Shown here: one piece after another, positions 27,214-37,013 of the stretch
Layout: each line of letters opens with the position of its first letter
How positions within the stretch are numbered: the first letter of the stretch is position 1
NCBI RefSeq assembly: GCF_900215655.1
Contig: NZ_OBEN01000005.1
Span: 1-64,000, forward strand
Direction of reading: 5' to 3'
From: Hydrogenobacter hydrogenophilus
Lineage (GTDB): Bacteria > Aquificota > Aquificia > Aquificales > Aquificaceae
DNA: 64,000 bases
Program-made: the position numbers and the translations under genes
The notes under the pieces: model-generated
What the model saw: only the letters and a program-made list of their open reading frames with translations
The model's database searches: none
What the model was told of the DNA's origin: nothing

Positions 27214-29571
27214 ATGGAAAAATTAGAAAAAGCAAGAAAGCTTATCCAAGAACTTGAGGAAGGGGATTATATAAAGCTCAAGCGAAGCATTGGCGTGGGT
27301 CTTTATCTGTTTAACTTACTAAAAGAAGAGCTTGAGCCCATTTACCTAAATCTTCTAAAGGAATTTGACAGGCTTCCTATACAAAAGCGCATAGGCATTC
27401 TCAAGATTATAAAGAACAAACTGAGTTCTCCTATTAGCAGGCAGGTGGTGGATTTTTCAAGGTATGAAAAACATCCTATAGAAAAGTTCTTTATACCTTT
27501 GGAAAAGCTAAAGGTTCTTGATGATAAAGAGAAAAAACTTCTAAAGGCATTAGGAATAAAGGATCTTTACTCCGCTCTTTGGTATCTTCCTGTGAGGTAC
27601 GAGGACAGAAGACTGACTACTACAATAAAGACTACTAAACCCGGTCAACGCGTGGCTCTTAAACTAAGAGTGGTAGAGACTGGCTACGATCCTTCGGAAA
27701 AGTACCCTGCTTTTGTTAAGTGTGAGGACGAAACGGGAACTCTTTATCTTCGTTTTCGCTACAAAGATAAAAGGGCTCTTTATGCTTTTAGGAAGGGAAG
27801 TTCCATAGTAGTCTATGGGAAGCTCAAAGAGTTTCATGGTGAAAAGTATATGGTGCATCCTGAGGTATCCTTTGACGAGAAGGAGTTTGGAAGGATCTTA
27901 CCTTTTTACTATATAAGAACAAAAGGAGAGATAAAGGCTTTTTCTTCAAAGACAAAACACAAAAAGGTAAGACAGGCAATAGGGAAGCTTTTGGAATACA
28001 CCAAGTACATGCCTGAGTATTTGCCTGAGGAACTTCTTAAAAAATACGCATTCCCTAAGATAGGTGAGAGTCTTTATATGGCTCACAATCCTCTTTATGA
28101 GGATGAAGAATCCCTTAACAGTTATACGACGCCCTTTCAAAAAAGACTTATATACGAAGAGCTGTTCCTTTTTCAGATGGTCCTTCAGATGAAAAGAAGG
28201 CAGATAAAGAGTCTTTCCGCTATTGTACTTTCAGAGCCAGAAAAACACATACAGGAGTTTATAGCTACACTGCCTTTTGAACTTACCCCAGCTCAAAAAA
28301 CAGTGATAAATGAAATCTTACAGGATTTGAAAGATGGCAGACCTATGAACAGACTTCTTCAAGGCGATGTAGGTAGCGGTAAGACTGTAGTGGCTATGGC
28401 TATCTCTTATGCCTTTGCCAAGGAAGGCTACCAGTGTGCCATTATAGTTCCCACAGAGATACTGGCACAACAACACTACGAAAGCTTTAGAAGGTTTCTT
28501 GAACCTCTGGGTGTAAAGGTGGGTATTCTTACAAGCTCTGTTAAAGGTTCTTTAAGAAGAAGTATCTACAAACATGTTTCTACGGGAAACTTACGGATTC
28601 TGGTAGGTACTCATGCACTACTTGAAGAGAAGTTAGAGTTTAAAAACTTGGCTTTTGTGGTTATAGACGAACAGCACAGGTTTGGTGTCTTGCAAAGAAG
28701 GGAGATGCTCAGCAAAGGCAAAGATACTCTTCCTCACTGCCTTGTGATGAGTGCAACTCCTATACCAAGAACCTTGGCACTTTCTCTTTATGGAGATTTG
28801 GACATATCGGTGATAGATGAGATGCCTACAGGAAGAAAGCCAGTCATCACAAAACTTCTCTTTGAGTCAGAGATGGAAAAGTGTTTGAATACTATAAGGG
28901 ATGAGTTAAACAAGGGTGGTAAGGTTTATGTGGTGTATCCTCTTATAGAAAGCTCTGAAAAAATGGAGTTAAAGTCTGCAGTAGAAAGCCACAGATACTG
29001 GCAGGAGCTTTTCCCTGACAGAAAAGTCCTTTTGTTGCACGGAAGACTCAAAGACAAAGAAAAAGAGGAGGTGATGAAAAGGTTCAAAGAGGAAGGAGAC
29101 ATATTGGTCTCCACTACTGTAGTGGAGGTGGGAGTAGATGTGCCCTCTGCAACCGTGATGGTAATAGAATCTGCTCATATGTTTGGACTTTCTCAGATAC
29201 ACCAGCTAAGAGGTAGGGTGGGAAGGTCAGATAGGCAAAGCTACTGCTTTTTAATAGTGCCAGATCACCTTAAAAACACGGATGCGGATGCCATAAAGAG
29301 ACTCAAAATATTGGTAAATACTAACGACGGTTTTAAGATAGCGGAAGAGGACTTAAAGCTAAGAGGTCCGGGTGAGCTATTGGGTGCTTCTCAGTCAGGA
29401 TACTTTGGCTTTAATGTGGCAAATTTGGCGAGAGCAGAGGATAGGCAACTGCTACAGCTTGCTAAAGAGGATGCCACGGAGTTTGTAAATAAACTAAGCG
29501 ATCTTGAAAACCTAAGAAAACTTCTAATATACAAGTACCAAGATAGCATGGATCTTAGCTACATAGCCTGA
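27214..29571 (+). CDS. recG: ATP-dependent DNA helicase RecG
   Basis: Branch-migration helicase that remodels stalled forks and Holliday junctions. 785 residues from the chosen ATG. An N-terminal helical extension (about 1-90), present in thermophile RecG, precedes the wedge/OB domain (DLYSALWYLPVRYEDRR). Helicase motifs are LLQGDVGSGKT, VVIDEQHRFG, MSATPIPRTL and RGRVGRSDRQ. The frame is open back to an ATG at 27169, inside the start of the divergent methylase gene; the ATG at 27214 is preferred because a TATATTATATTATAC promoter-like stretch lies just upstream. Converges with the next gene, overlapping by 13 bp. Confidence 0.94.
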   Translation: MEKLEKARKLIQELEEGDYIKLKRSIGVGLYLFNLLKEELEPIYLNLLKEFDRLPIQKRIGILKIIKNKLSSPISRQVVDFSRYEKHPIEKFFIPLEKLKVLDDKEKKLLKALGIKDLYSALWYLPVRYEDRRLTTTIKTTKPGQRVALKLRVVETGYDPSEKYPAFVKCEDETGTLYLRFRYKDKRALYAFRKGSSIVVYGKLKEFHGEKYMVHPEVSFDEKEFGRILPFYYIRTKGEIKAFSSKTKHKKVRQAIGKLLEYTKYMPEYLPEELLKKYAFPKIGESLYMAHNPLYEDEESLNSYTTPFQKRLIYEELFLFQMVLQMKRRQIKSLSAIVLSEPEKHIQEFIATLPFELTPAQKTVINEILQDLKDGRPMNRLLQGDVGSGKTVVAMAISYAFAKEGYQCAIIVPTEILAQQHYESFRRFLEPLGVKVGILTSSVKGSLRRSIYKHVSTGNLRILVGTHALLEEKLEFKNLAFVVIDEQHRFGVLQRREMLSKGKDTLPHCLVMSATPIPRTLALSLYGDLDISVIDEMPTGRKPVITKLLFESEMEKCLNTIRDELNKGGKVYVVYPLIESSEKMELKSAVESHRYWQELFPDRKVLLLHGRLKDKEKEEVMKRFKEEGDILVSTTVVEVGVDVPSATVMVIESAHMFGLSQIHQLRGRVGRSDRQSYCFLIVPDHLKNTDADAIKRLKILVNTNDGFKIAEEDLKLRGPGELLGASQSGYFGFNVANLARAEDRQLLQLAKEDATEFVNKLSDLENLRKLLIYKYQDSMDLSYIA

Positions 29572-30380
29572 AGGGGTGGCAAGCAGGAAAGGAATCTGAG
29601 TCCAAAGTAAGCGGTACCTATCTTGAATCTGTAAGTGTATATCCTTACACTGTATATGCCCTTTTCCTTTATGGGTTCGTTTATGTAGTTCTGGTCATAA
29701 ACTCCTGCAAGTTTATCATTTTTGAGAAATAGCACCAAAACATTATTTGTAGCTACCTTTATAACATACCTACCCTTAGTTTGCGCAATCTGTCCGGGAA
29801 AGTAATAACCTCTTTCAGAGTAAAGATAAGCGTTCAAAGAAACTCTCTCAGAAATAGGAATAGCGTTAGGTAGGTCTTGAGCTTTAAGGTCTTTGCACTC
29901 AACGCCTTGAAGTAGGTTCCTCCTGTTTCCTAATATGAAAGAGTAAGATGGAACATCAAAGGACATAAAAGATGCTATCACAGGTATGTCCGAAAGAAAG
30001 GGCTTGCATACTTTACCGCTATAAAGGGAGTATAGGTCTTCTGGCTTTTCAAAAACTAAGCTCTTAGGAAGAAACTCAAAGAGAACATAAAACACCTTTG
30101 AAAGGGTAGGAATGTCCCTGTAGCTGATACCTGATACTTCTAAAGGAATGAGCTTTTCTGACGGGCAGGAGTTGTGGGATAAAGCAAGTTCTATACCTTT
30201 CTCTTGCATAGTTTGAAAGAGCTTTGCTGGATTTCCCAAGGATGAGTTATACACGGTCTTTACACCCGCAACAAATACGCAGTTTCTATTTATGGGCAGT
30301 GGGCTTGGGCTTGGTATGGAGTAATTCATGTTGATGAAAAACCTAAAGGGTAAAGCATGATAAAACAAAAATCCCCACAC
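29559..30380 (-). CDS. Uncharacterised membrane-anchored protein with a degenerate PHP-like segment
   Basis: 273 residues from a GTG; the frame runs back to the stop of the upstream glycosyltransferase gene, so the start is uncertain. The N-terminus (WGFLFYHALPFRFF) is hydrophobic and could be a signal anchor. VKTVYNSSLGNPAKLFQTMQ followed by EKGIELALSHNS aligns position by position with the start of PHP phosphoesterases (HxHTxYSDG...GIDVLAITDHN), but the metal-binding His and Asp residues are replaced. The C-terminal IKEKGIYSVRIYTYRF resembles the carbohydrate-type end domain of some PHP proteins. If so, it is a catalytically dead member. It follows the glycosyltransferase gene by 19 bp in the same direction. 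Confidence 0.6.
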   Translation of the reverse strand: MWGFLFYHALPFRFFINMNYSIPSPSPLPINRNCVFVAGVKTVYNSSLGNPAKLFQTMQEKGIELALSHNSCPSEKLIPLEVSGISYRDIPTLSKVFYVLFEFLPKSLVFEKPEDLYSLYSGKVCKPFLSDIPVIASFMSFDVPSYSFILGNRRNLLQGVECKDLKAQDLPNAIPISERVSLNAYLYSERGYYFPGQIAQTKGRYVIKVATNNVLVLFLKNDKLAGVYDQNYINEPIKEKGIYSVRIYTYRFKIGTAYFGLRFLSCLPPLQAM

Positions 30381-30399
30381 GTAAAGACTCAGAGCTAAT

Positions 30400-31830
30400 C
30401 TAATAACCCATGGGTAAGCTTTCCTCCAAACCTCTGTAGTCTTTAAGTTTGTAAATGTAAAAGGTTCTTACTTCCTTACCCCTCCAGATTACTTTGTAAA
30501 TTTCCTCCTTTATTATACCACCAAAAGCAGAGAGTACTCTCTTTTCTGCAGGTCCTACACTTACAAAGATGGCAGACTTGCCTATGTAATTTTCCATCCC
30601 TTCTTTCCAGAGGTCATACTGGTTCATCCTTCTTCCTAAGTTCACACAGTAAGTTCTGGGATTTCCCTTTACATAAAAGGCAAGCTCCGCAGAAACTTGG
30701 TACTGAGGTGAGAAGATCATCTCTGAACCTGTATAAAGCTGGCTCACTCTTTTACCTAAGTCTTTCCACCCTACTAAAAACTTTGTAGGGTCTCTTTCCG
30801 GGGGTAAGAGTGGGGTTATCTTGAAAATGTCAAAAAGAGGCGTAAAGTGAAGAAAAATAAAAAGAACAAAGGACAAAAGATAGGAAGGTATAAGGAGAAA
30901 ACTGCGAGACAGAAAGTAAGAGACAAGGATAAAGCCTGAAAAGTAAGAAAATCCTGCCCAGTTTGCTTCTACCCTTTTATGAAAGGAGAGGATTAGAAAA
31001 AAGAGGAACACAGGCAGAGAATAAAAGGTAAAAAAAACAAGTTTTCTGTCCTTTAGGCTTTTTAACCAAGCATACAAAAGCACCAAGAAGGGTAATATGG
31101 ATAGTAAAAGTGCTTGACCACCTAAAAACTCCAGCGCTCCAGATAGCTCTATTAGGCTATCACTCTTGGAAGCAAGGGTGCTTACATGTTTGAAAGATAC
31201 AAAGCCGTGTTGATAGTTCCATATGAACACAGGAAGGGAGAGGATAAAGGCGGGAATTAGACTAAGATAGGGTGATGGACTCATCAGAAGGTCTTTCCTT
31301 ATAAATGCCATATAAAGCAAGGTAATAGGCAGTAAAAATACCGCAGGATACTTACTCAAAAAGGCAAGTCCAGAAAGGATTCCTACCAAGATCCAAAGCT
31401 TTTTTTCGTTCTTCTCAAAAGCTGTGTGTATTGCCATCACCGAAAGAGACCAAAAAAATACAAAGGGAGCATCTGTGGTCATGAGAAGAGAGTTTATAGA
31501 ATAACCTACGGTGATCTGGGGAAGGGTAGCGCACACAAGGGCAACTCTTGGACCAAAAATCCTTCTTACAAAGATGTAGGTAAGGATAGAAAGCACAAAG
31601 GAGAGGATCATAGGGGTAATTCTGACTGCGAGCTCTGTGTTGCCCAAAAGTTTGGTTGTTAAAAAGTTCAAATAGGCTACCATGGGTGGTTTGGAGTAAT
31701 AGCTAAGGTCAAGGTGTCTTGACCAGTCCCAGTACTGAGCTTCTTCGGGTGAGAGGTCAACGGGATAATAAAGTATGTAGAATAGTCTGAAAATAAAAAG
31801 AAGAAGGTTCAAGAGGAGAACTAAGATCAT
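30400..31830 (-). CDS. Membrane glycosyltransferase, ArnT/PMT (GT39/GT83) type
   Basis: GT-C fold enzyme of 476 residues that moves a sugar from a polyprenyl-phosphate donor to an acceptor on the outer face of the inner membrane. The first periplasmic loop carries the family signature LSPEEAQYWDWSRHLDLSYY followed by SKPPMVAYLN. About ten to twelve hydrophobic helices follow and a soluble C-terminal domain begins near residue 330. The acceptor (lipid A, protein or another glycan) is unknown. It overlaps plsY by 4 bp upstream, so it is co-transcribed with it. Confidence 0.85.
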   Translation of the reverse strand: MILVLLLNLLLFIFRLFYILYYPVDLSPEEAQYWDWSRHLDLSYYSKPPMVAYLNFLTTKLLGNTELAVRITPMILSFVLSILTYIFVRRIFGPRVALVCATLPQITVGYSINSLLMTTDAPFVFFWSLSVMAIHTAFEKNEKKLWILVGILSGLAFLSKYPAVFLLPITLLYMAFIRKDLLMSPSPYLSLIPAFILSLPVFIWNYQHGFVSFKHVSTLASKSDSLIELSGALEFLGGQALLLSILPFLVLLYAWLKSLKDRKLVFFTFYSLPVFLFFLILSFHKRVEANWAGFSYFSGFILVSYFLSRSFLLIPSYLLSFVLFIFLHFTPLFDIFKITPLLPPERDPTKFLVGWKDLGKRVSQLYTGSEMIFSPQYQVSAELAFYVKGNPRTYCVNLGRRMNQYDLWKEGMENYIGKSAIFVSVGPAEKRVLSAFGGIIKEEIYKVIWRGKEVRTFYIYKLKDYRGLEESLPMGY

Positions 31831-32414
31831 TCTTTACTAAAGGTATGTTCTGTACCTTCTAACAGTCTGGATATATTATCCTTGTGTTTGTAAAAGATGA
31901 TAGAGGCTATCACCAAGGACATGAGGACTATCTTGAAGGGAAAGCCAAAAAGGATCAGCAAAAACACAGCAGAAGCGGAAGACACCAAAGAAGCCAAAGA
32001 CACATAACCTTTGAGCTTGAAAACTAAAAGCCAGATGATCAGTGAGAGAAAGGCTACCTTAAAGGATACACCAAGAAGCACTCCAAAAGCTGTTGCTACA
32101 GCCTTCCCACCTTTGAAGTTATGAAAGATGGGAAAGACATGACCCAACACGCTGGCAATTCCTACCATAAAGAGCGTCCAACTCTCAAGACCAAAGTAAA
32201 GCCTTGCCAAAAATACGGGAAACAGACCTTTTAGCATGTCAAGTAAGAAAACAATCAGTGCGTATTTTTTCCCTAAGGCTCTGCCCACATTGGTAGCTCC
32301 TACATTACCACTGCCTACAGACCTTATGTCTATACCTTTAGCTCTTGCTATGTGCTCACCAAAAAGCACAGAACCCAAAAGGTATGCAAGAACAATAAGA
32401 AGTAAGCTATCCAT
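31827..32414 (-). CDS. plsY: Acyl-phosphate:glycerol-3-phosphate acyltransferase
   Basis: First acylation of glycerol-3-phosphate in phospholipid synthesis. The 195-residue protein has about five membrane helices and the three PlsY motifs: SVGSGNVGATNVGRALGKK near residue 35, HVFPIFHNFKGGKAVATAFG near 95, and a later cytoplasmic loop before HKDNISRLLEG. It shares an ATGA overlap with the downstream glycosyltransferase gene. The start codon is divergent from guaA with only 16 bp between, so the guaA promoter upstream elements lie inside plsY. Confidence 0.94.
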   Translation of the reverse strand: MDSLLLIVLAYLLGSVLFGEHIARAKGIDIRSVGSGNVGATNVGRALGKKYALIVFLLDMLKGLFPVFLARLYFGLESWTLFMVGIASVLGHVFPIFHNFKGGKAVATAFGVLLGVSFKVAFLSLIIWLLVFKLKGYVSLASLVSSASAVFLLILFGFPFKIVLMSLVIASIIFYKHKDNISRLLEGTEHTFSKE

Positions 32415-32418
32415 AAGC

Positions 32419-32424
32419 TATAAT
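32419..32424 (+). promoter_or_regulatory. -10 box of guaA (probable leaderless transcript)
   Basis: TATAAT is followed by six bases and then the guaA ATG at 32431, so the expected transcription start falls on or next to the start codon. No Shine-Dalgarno sequence is present. Confidence 0.6.
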
Positions 32425-32430
32425 TTTATC

Positions 32431-33954
32431 ATGCAAAGGCGCCCTGCGATAATTCTTAACTTTGGATCTCAGTATGTGCAACTAATAGCCAGAAGGATAA
32501 GAGAGTTAGGAATTTACAGTGAGATCCTTCCTTTCAACACAAAAGCTGAGGAGATTCTAAAAAGAGATCCTTACTGCGTGATACTATCTGGAGGACCTGC
32601 ATCCGTTTATGAACCTTCCGCTCCTCTGCCAGATGAGGATATATACCATCTTGGCATTCCCCTTTTAGGTATATGCTACGGCCTGCAGGCTATGGTGTAT
32701 CAATTGGGTGGAGTTGTAGAAAGAGCGGTAAAACAAGAGTACGGAAGGGCTAAGCTTACGGTGATAAAAGACGATCCCCTCTTTTATGGACTTCCCAAAG
32801 AGTTTGATGTATGGATGAGCCATGCGGATAAAGTAGTGTCTCTTCCTGAAGGATTTGAGGTGCTTGCATCCTCTGAGAACTCTCCAAACGCTGTGATAAA
32901 GAAGGGAAAGCTCTACGGTATTCAGTTTCATCCAGAAGTAGCTCACACTACATACGGAAGAGAGATATTTCATAACTTTCTGTACAGGGTTTGTAATGCT
33001 CAGAAGAACTGGGAAGTAGGAGACCTTGTGGAAGAAAAACTGCAGGAAATAAGGGATACTGTGAAAGAGGGTAAAGTCATATGTGCTCTATCTGGTGGTG
33101 TGGATTCTACTGTTGCTGCGGTGCTCACCCACAGGGCTATAGGGGACAGACTGGAGTGCATATTTGTGGATCACGGACTTTTGAGAAAAGGAGAAGTTCA
33201 GGAGGTAGAAAGCTACTTTAGGAGTCTATCCCTTCCTTTCAGAAAGGTAAACGCCAGTGAACTTTTCCTGAGCAGACTAAAGGGTGTAGAAGACCCTGAG
33301 GAAAAACGAAAGATAGTAGGCCGTACTTTCATTGAGGTGTTTGAAAAGGAGGCAGAAAGGTCTGGTGCAGAATATTTGCTTCAGGGAACTCTTTATCCAG
33401 ATGTGGTGGAAAGTGCAGGCATACCTGGTGCCAAGGTCATAAAGACACACCACAATGTAGGAGGACTTCCCGAAAAGCTTGGTCTTAAACTACTTGAACC
33501 TCTCAAAGAGCTTTTCAAGGACGAGGTAAGGCAGATAGGGAAAAAGCTCGGCATACCCGATGAACTACTACAAAGGCATCCCTTTCCTGGTCCTGGACTT
33601 TCCATAAGAATATTAGGAGAAGTAAAAGAAGAGGACTTAGAGATACTAAGAGAAGCAGACTACATATTCATAGAAGAACTAAAAAGGTGGGGACTTTATA
33701 ACAAGGTATGGCAAGCTTTTGCAGTGCTTTTACCCATAAAGAGCGTGGGAGTTATGGGAGATGTTAGAACTTACGAAAGAGTTGTGGCTCTAAGAGCAGT
33801 TGACAGTAGTGATGGCATGACAGCAGACTGGTCAAGGCTTCCTTATGACTTTCTTGACCATGTAATGAGAAGGATAATAAACGAAGTAAAAGGTATAAAC
33901 AGAGTAGTTTACGATATATCCTCAAAACCCCCTGCCACCATAGAGTGGGAGTAA
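32431..33954 (+). CDS. guaA: GMP synthase (glutamine-hydrolysing)
   Basis: Converts XMP to GMP with ATP and glutamine. 507 residues. The class I glutaminase domain (about 1-190) has the nucleophile Cys in LGICYGLQAMVYQLGG and the His/Glu pair in GIQFHPEVAHT. The ATP pyrophosphatase domain has SGGVDSTVAAVL near 220, and the dimerisation domain ends in the characteristic RVVYDISSKPPATIEWE. The longer open frame from 32236 is antisense to plsY and is rejected; ATG 32431 starts exactly at the family N-terminus (AIILNFGSQY). Confidence 0.97.
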   Translation: MQRRPAIILNFGSQYVQLIARRIRELGIYSEILPFNTKAEEILKRDPYCVILSGGPASVYEPSAPLPDEDIYHLGIPLLGICYGLQAMVYQLGGVVERAVKQEYGRAKLTVIKDDPLFYGLPKEFDVWMSHADKVVSLPEGFEVLASSENSPNAVIKKGKLYGIQFHPEVAHTTYGREIFHNFLYRVCNAQKNWEVGDLVEEKLQEIRDTVKEGKVICALSGGVDSTVAAVLTHRAIGDRLECIFVDHGLLRKGEVQEVESYFRSLSLPFRKVNASELFLSRLKGVEDPEEKRKIVGRTFIEVFEKEAERSGAEYLLQGTLYPDVVESAGIPGAKVIKTHHNVGGLPEKLGLKLLEPLKELFKDEVRQIGKKLGIPDELLQRHPFPGPGLSIRILGEVKEEDLEILREADYIFIEELKRWGLYNKVWQAFAVLLPIKSVGVMGDVRTYERVVALRAVDSSDGMTADWSRLPYDFLDHVMRRIINEVKGINRVVYDISSKPPATIEWE

Positions 33955-33956
33955 GT

Positions 33957-34850
33957 ATGCAAAACCTTTTTAGCTTACTTATAGTTTTGGTTTTTTCCCT
34001 TGCAGGTATCTTTATGAGTGATGCCTTTAGAAACCTTAAGGAGATGATCGTGCCTCTGTTAGTGTTAGTGATGCTCAGCATGGGAATAACTCTCAGTATG
34101 GAGGATTTCAAAAGGATATTGCAAAAACCAGTAATGGTTATGTACGGTGCCTTGCTACACTACGGTGTGATGCCCCTTTTGGCTATAATTCTGAGCTTAA
34201 TTTTTGGCATAAGCAGGGACCTATACATTGGTATGGTGCTTGTAGGTTCTGTTCCGAGCGGTACCGCCTCAAACCTAATAACTTACTTAGCCAAAGGAGA
34301 CCTTCTTTACTCTGTTAGTATAACCGCATTCTCAACGCTCTTAGCTCCCCTTTTTACACCTTTGTGGACATACGCATTGGCAGGAAAATACGTGCATGTT
34401 CCCTTTTGGGACATGGTTTGGGATGTTCTAAAGATAGTTATACTGCCTGTTGTGCTGGGTGTTGGGATCAGGGAAATTTTCCCGCGCGTAAGGACTATTG
34501 AAGGTTTTCTACCTTATATATCTGTATCCGTTGTAGGCTTTATTATCGCTGTGGTGCTTTCCCTGAATGTGGAAAACTTAAAAAAGATGGACCTTATGCT
34601 CCTACTTGCGGTCTTTTTGCACAATGTTCTTGGTTTTCTTTTAGGTTTTTTATTTGGCAGACTTTTCGGTCTTGATAATAAGCTTTCTAAAACCCTTTCC
34701 ATAGAAGTAGGCATTCAAAACTCAGGCTTAGCGGTGGCGCTTGCCATAAAGTACTTTTCTCCTTTGGCTTCTTTACCTCCTGCCCTTTTTAGCTTTCTGC
34801 AAAATGTAAACGGTATAATTGTATCTTCAATTTACAAGCGCATACATTAG
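33957..34850 (+). CDS. Bile acid:sodium symporter (BASS) family transporter
   Basis: Inner-membrane carrier of 297 residues with about nine to ten helices. GSVPSGTASNLITYLAKGD near residue 90 and VGIQNSGLAVALAIKYFSP near 260 are the two crossover motifs that form the sodium sites in BASS proteins. The substrate cannot be predicted; organic anions or pantothenate-like acids are transported by relatives. The ATG at 33957 lies 2 bp after the guaA stop, so the genes are likely co-transcribed; a GTG at 33945 inside guaA is possible. Converges on the peroxidase gene with a 4-bp overlap. Confidence 0.83.
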   Translation: MQNLFSLLIVLVFSLAGIFMSDAFRNLKEMIVPLLVLVMLSMGITLSMEDFKRILQKPVMVMYGALLHYGVMPLLAIILSLIFGISRDLYIGMVLVGSVPSGTASNLITYLAKGDLLYSVSITAFSTLLAPLFTPLWTYALAGKYVHVPFWDMVWDVLKIVILPVVLGVGIREIFPRVRTIEGFLPYISVSVVGFIIAVVLSLNVENLKKMDLMLLLAVFLHNVLGFLLGFLFGRLFGLDNKLSKTLSIEVGIQNSGLAVALAIKYFSPLASLPPALFSFLQNVNGIIVSSIYKRIH

Positions 34851-35854
34851 GGTAGGATAGGTGGTTTTCTGGCATCTTCGGGTATCTTGCCTGTTAGACT
34901 TTTCAGGAAGGCTACTATGTCCCTTACTTGCTCTTTACTGAGGTCTTTACCCAACTGTACTTTTCCCATGATCCAAACAGCCTCTTCTAAGCTTGCCACA
35001 GAACCATCATGAAAGTATGGAGCTGTCATGGCAACATTTCTCAAAGGTGGGACCTTAAAGACATATTTGTCCTCTTCCTTTTTCGTAACTGCGTACCTAC
35101 CTTCATCTATGCTTTCACTCTTTGTATACTTCCAATAAGGCTCGTATATTCCAAACTTTTGGTACATGTTGCCACCTACTAAAGCACCGTTATGGCAGGC
35201 AACACAACCTACTTCTATGAAGGTGTTAAGACCTCTCTTTTCTTCAGGGGTGAGAGCTTTGGTATTGCCTTTTAGGAAATCATCAAATCTTGAAGGCGTG
35301 ACAAGGGTTCTTTCAAAAGCTCCTATAGCTTTTGCTATGTTTTCTGCAGTTATGGGTTCCTTATCCTTTGGAAAAGCTTTTCTGAAAAGCTCTACATAAT
35401 AGGGTATTTTTCTAATTTTTTCCTCTACACTTTCTTTAGAAGGGTTTCCAAAGGCAGGTGGTCCTGTAAGCGATTGTAGTGCTTGATCTTCTACATCTTT
35501 CCTATTTCCTATCCAATGTTGCACAAACTGTCCTGCGGAGTTAAGCACCGTTGGGGCGTGCCTAGGTTGGAGTTTTAACGCACCCATCTGCTTAGGTGCT
35601 GGTGAAGCATAGTAATACTCTATAGCATGACAGGTAGCACAGCTTACCATGTCATTGACAGAGAGCCTCCTTTCAAAGAATAAGAGCCTGCCCAGCTCAA
35701 CCTTTTGGGGTGTTATGGGGTTGTCTGCAGAGGGAAAGCTCTTAGGAAGTGGAGAGAAAAACTGCTTAGCTTTAGCCAATAACTCTTTATCTGCATCCCC
35801 CTTGGGGAAGACAACACCGACAAGTAGAAGGCTAATAAGCACGGACTTTCTCAT
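34847..35854 (-). CDS. Dihaem cytochrome c peroxidase (MauG/CcpA family)
   Basis: Periplasmic enzyme that reduces hydrogen peroxide with electrons from a c-type cytochrome. 335 residues with a signal peptide (MRKSVLISLLLVGVVF). Two haem c sites are visible: VSCATCHAIEYY near residue 78 and VGCVACHNGALVGG near 220. APTVLNSAGQFVQHWIGNRK and MTAPYFHDGSVASLEEAV are typical family blocks. Standard length. An ACCCTCCTCC complement just before the start gives a GGAGG ribosome-binding site. In a microaerophilic hydrogen or sulfur oxidiser it would protect against peroxide. Confidence 0.9.
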   Translation of the reverse strand: MRKSVLISLLLVGVVFPKGDADKELLAKAKQFFSPLPKSFPSADNPITPQKVELGRLLFFERRLSVNDMVSCATCHAIEYYYASPAPKQMGALKLQPRHAPTVLNSAGQFVQHWIGNRKDVEDQALQSLTGPPAFGNPSKESVEEKIRKIPYYVELFRKAFPKDKEPITAENIAKAIGAFERTLVTPSRFDDFLKGNTKALTPEEKRGLNTFIEVGCVACHNGALVGGNMYQKFGIYEPYWKYTKSESIDEGRYAVTKKEEDKYVFKVPPLRNVAMTAPYFHDGSVASLEEAVWIMGKVQLGKDLSKEQVRDIVAFLKSLTGKIPEDARKPPILP

Positions 35855-35883
35855 ACTACCCTCCTCCTTAAACTTAATTATAA

Positions 35884-36930
<1,047 letters not shown>

Positions 36931-36934
36931 ATTA

Positions 36935-37007
36935 CGGGGTGTAGCTCAGGTGGCAGAGCGCTGGCTTTGGGAGCCAGAAGTCGCAGGTTCAAGTCCTGCC
37001 ACCCCGA
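36935..37007 (+). tRNA. tRNA-Pro (anticodon TGG)
   Basis: Complete cloverleaf of 73 bases: acceptor CGGGGTG / CACCCCG, D arm GCTC...GAGC, anticodon stem CTGGC / GCCAG with loop TTTGGGA, T arm GCAGG / CCTGC with TTCAAGT. The discriminator is A and CCA is not encoded. It follows gap directly. Confidence 0.97.
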
Positions 37008-37013
37008 CTTGAA

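Noticed and set aside
32236-32430. 65-codon extension of guaA
   Set aside because: It lies wholly antisense to plsY, and the glutaminase domain starts at the ATG at 32431.
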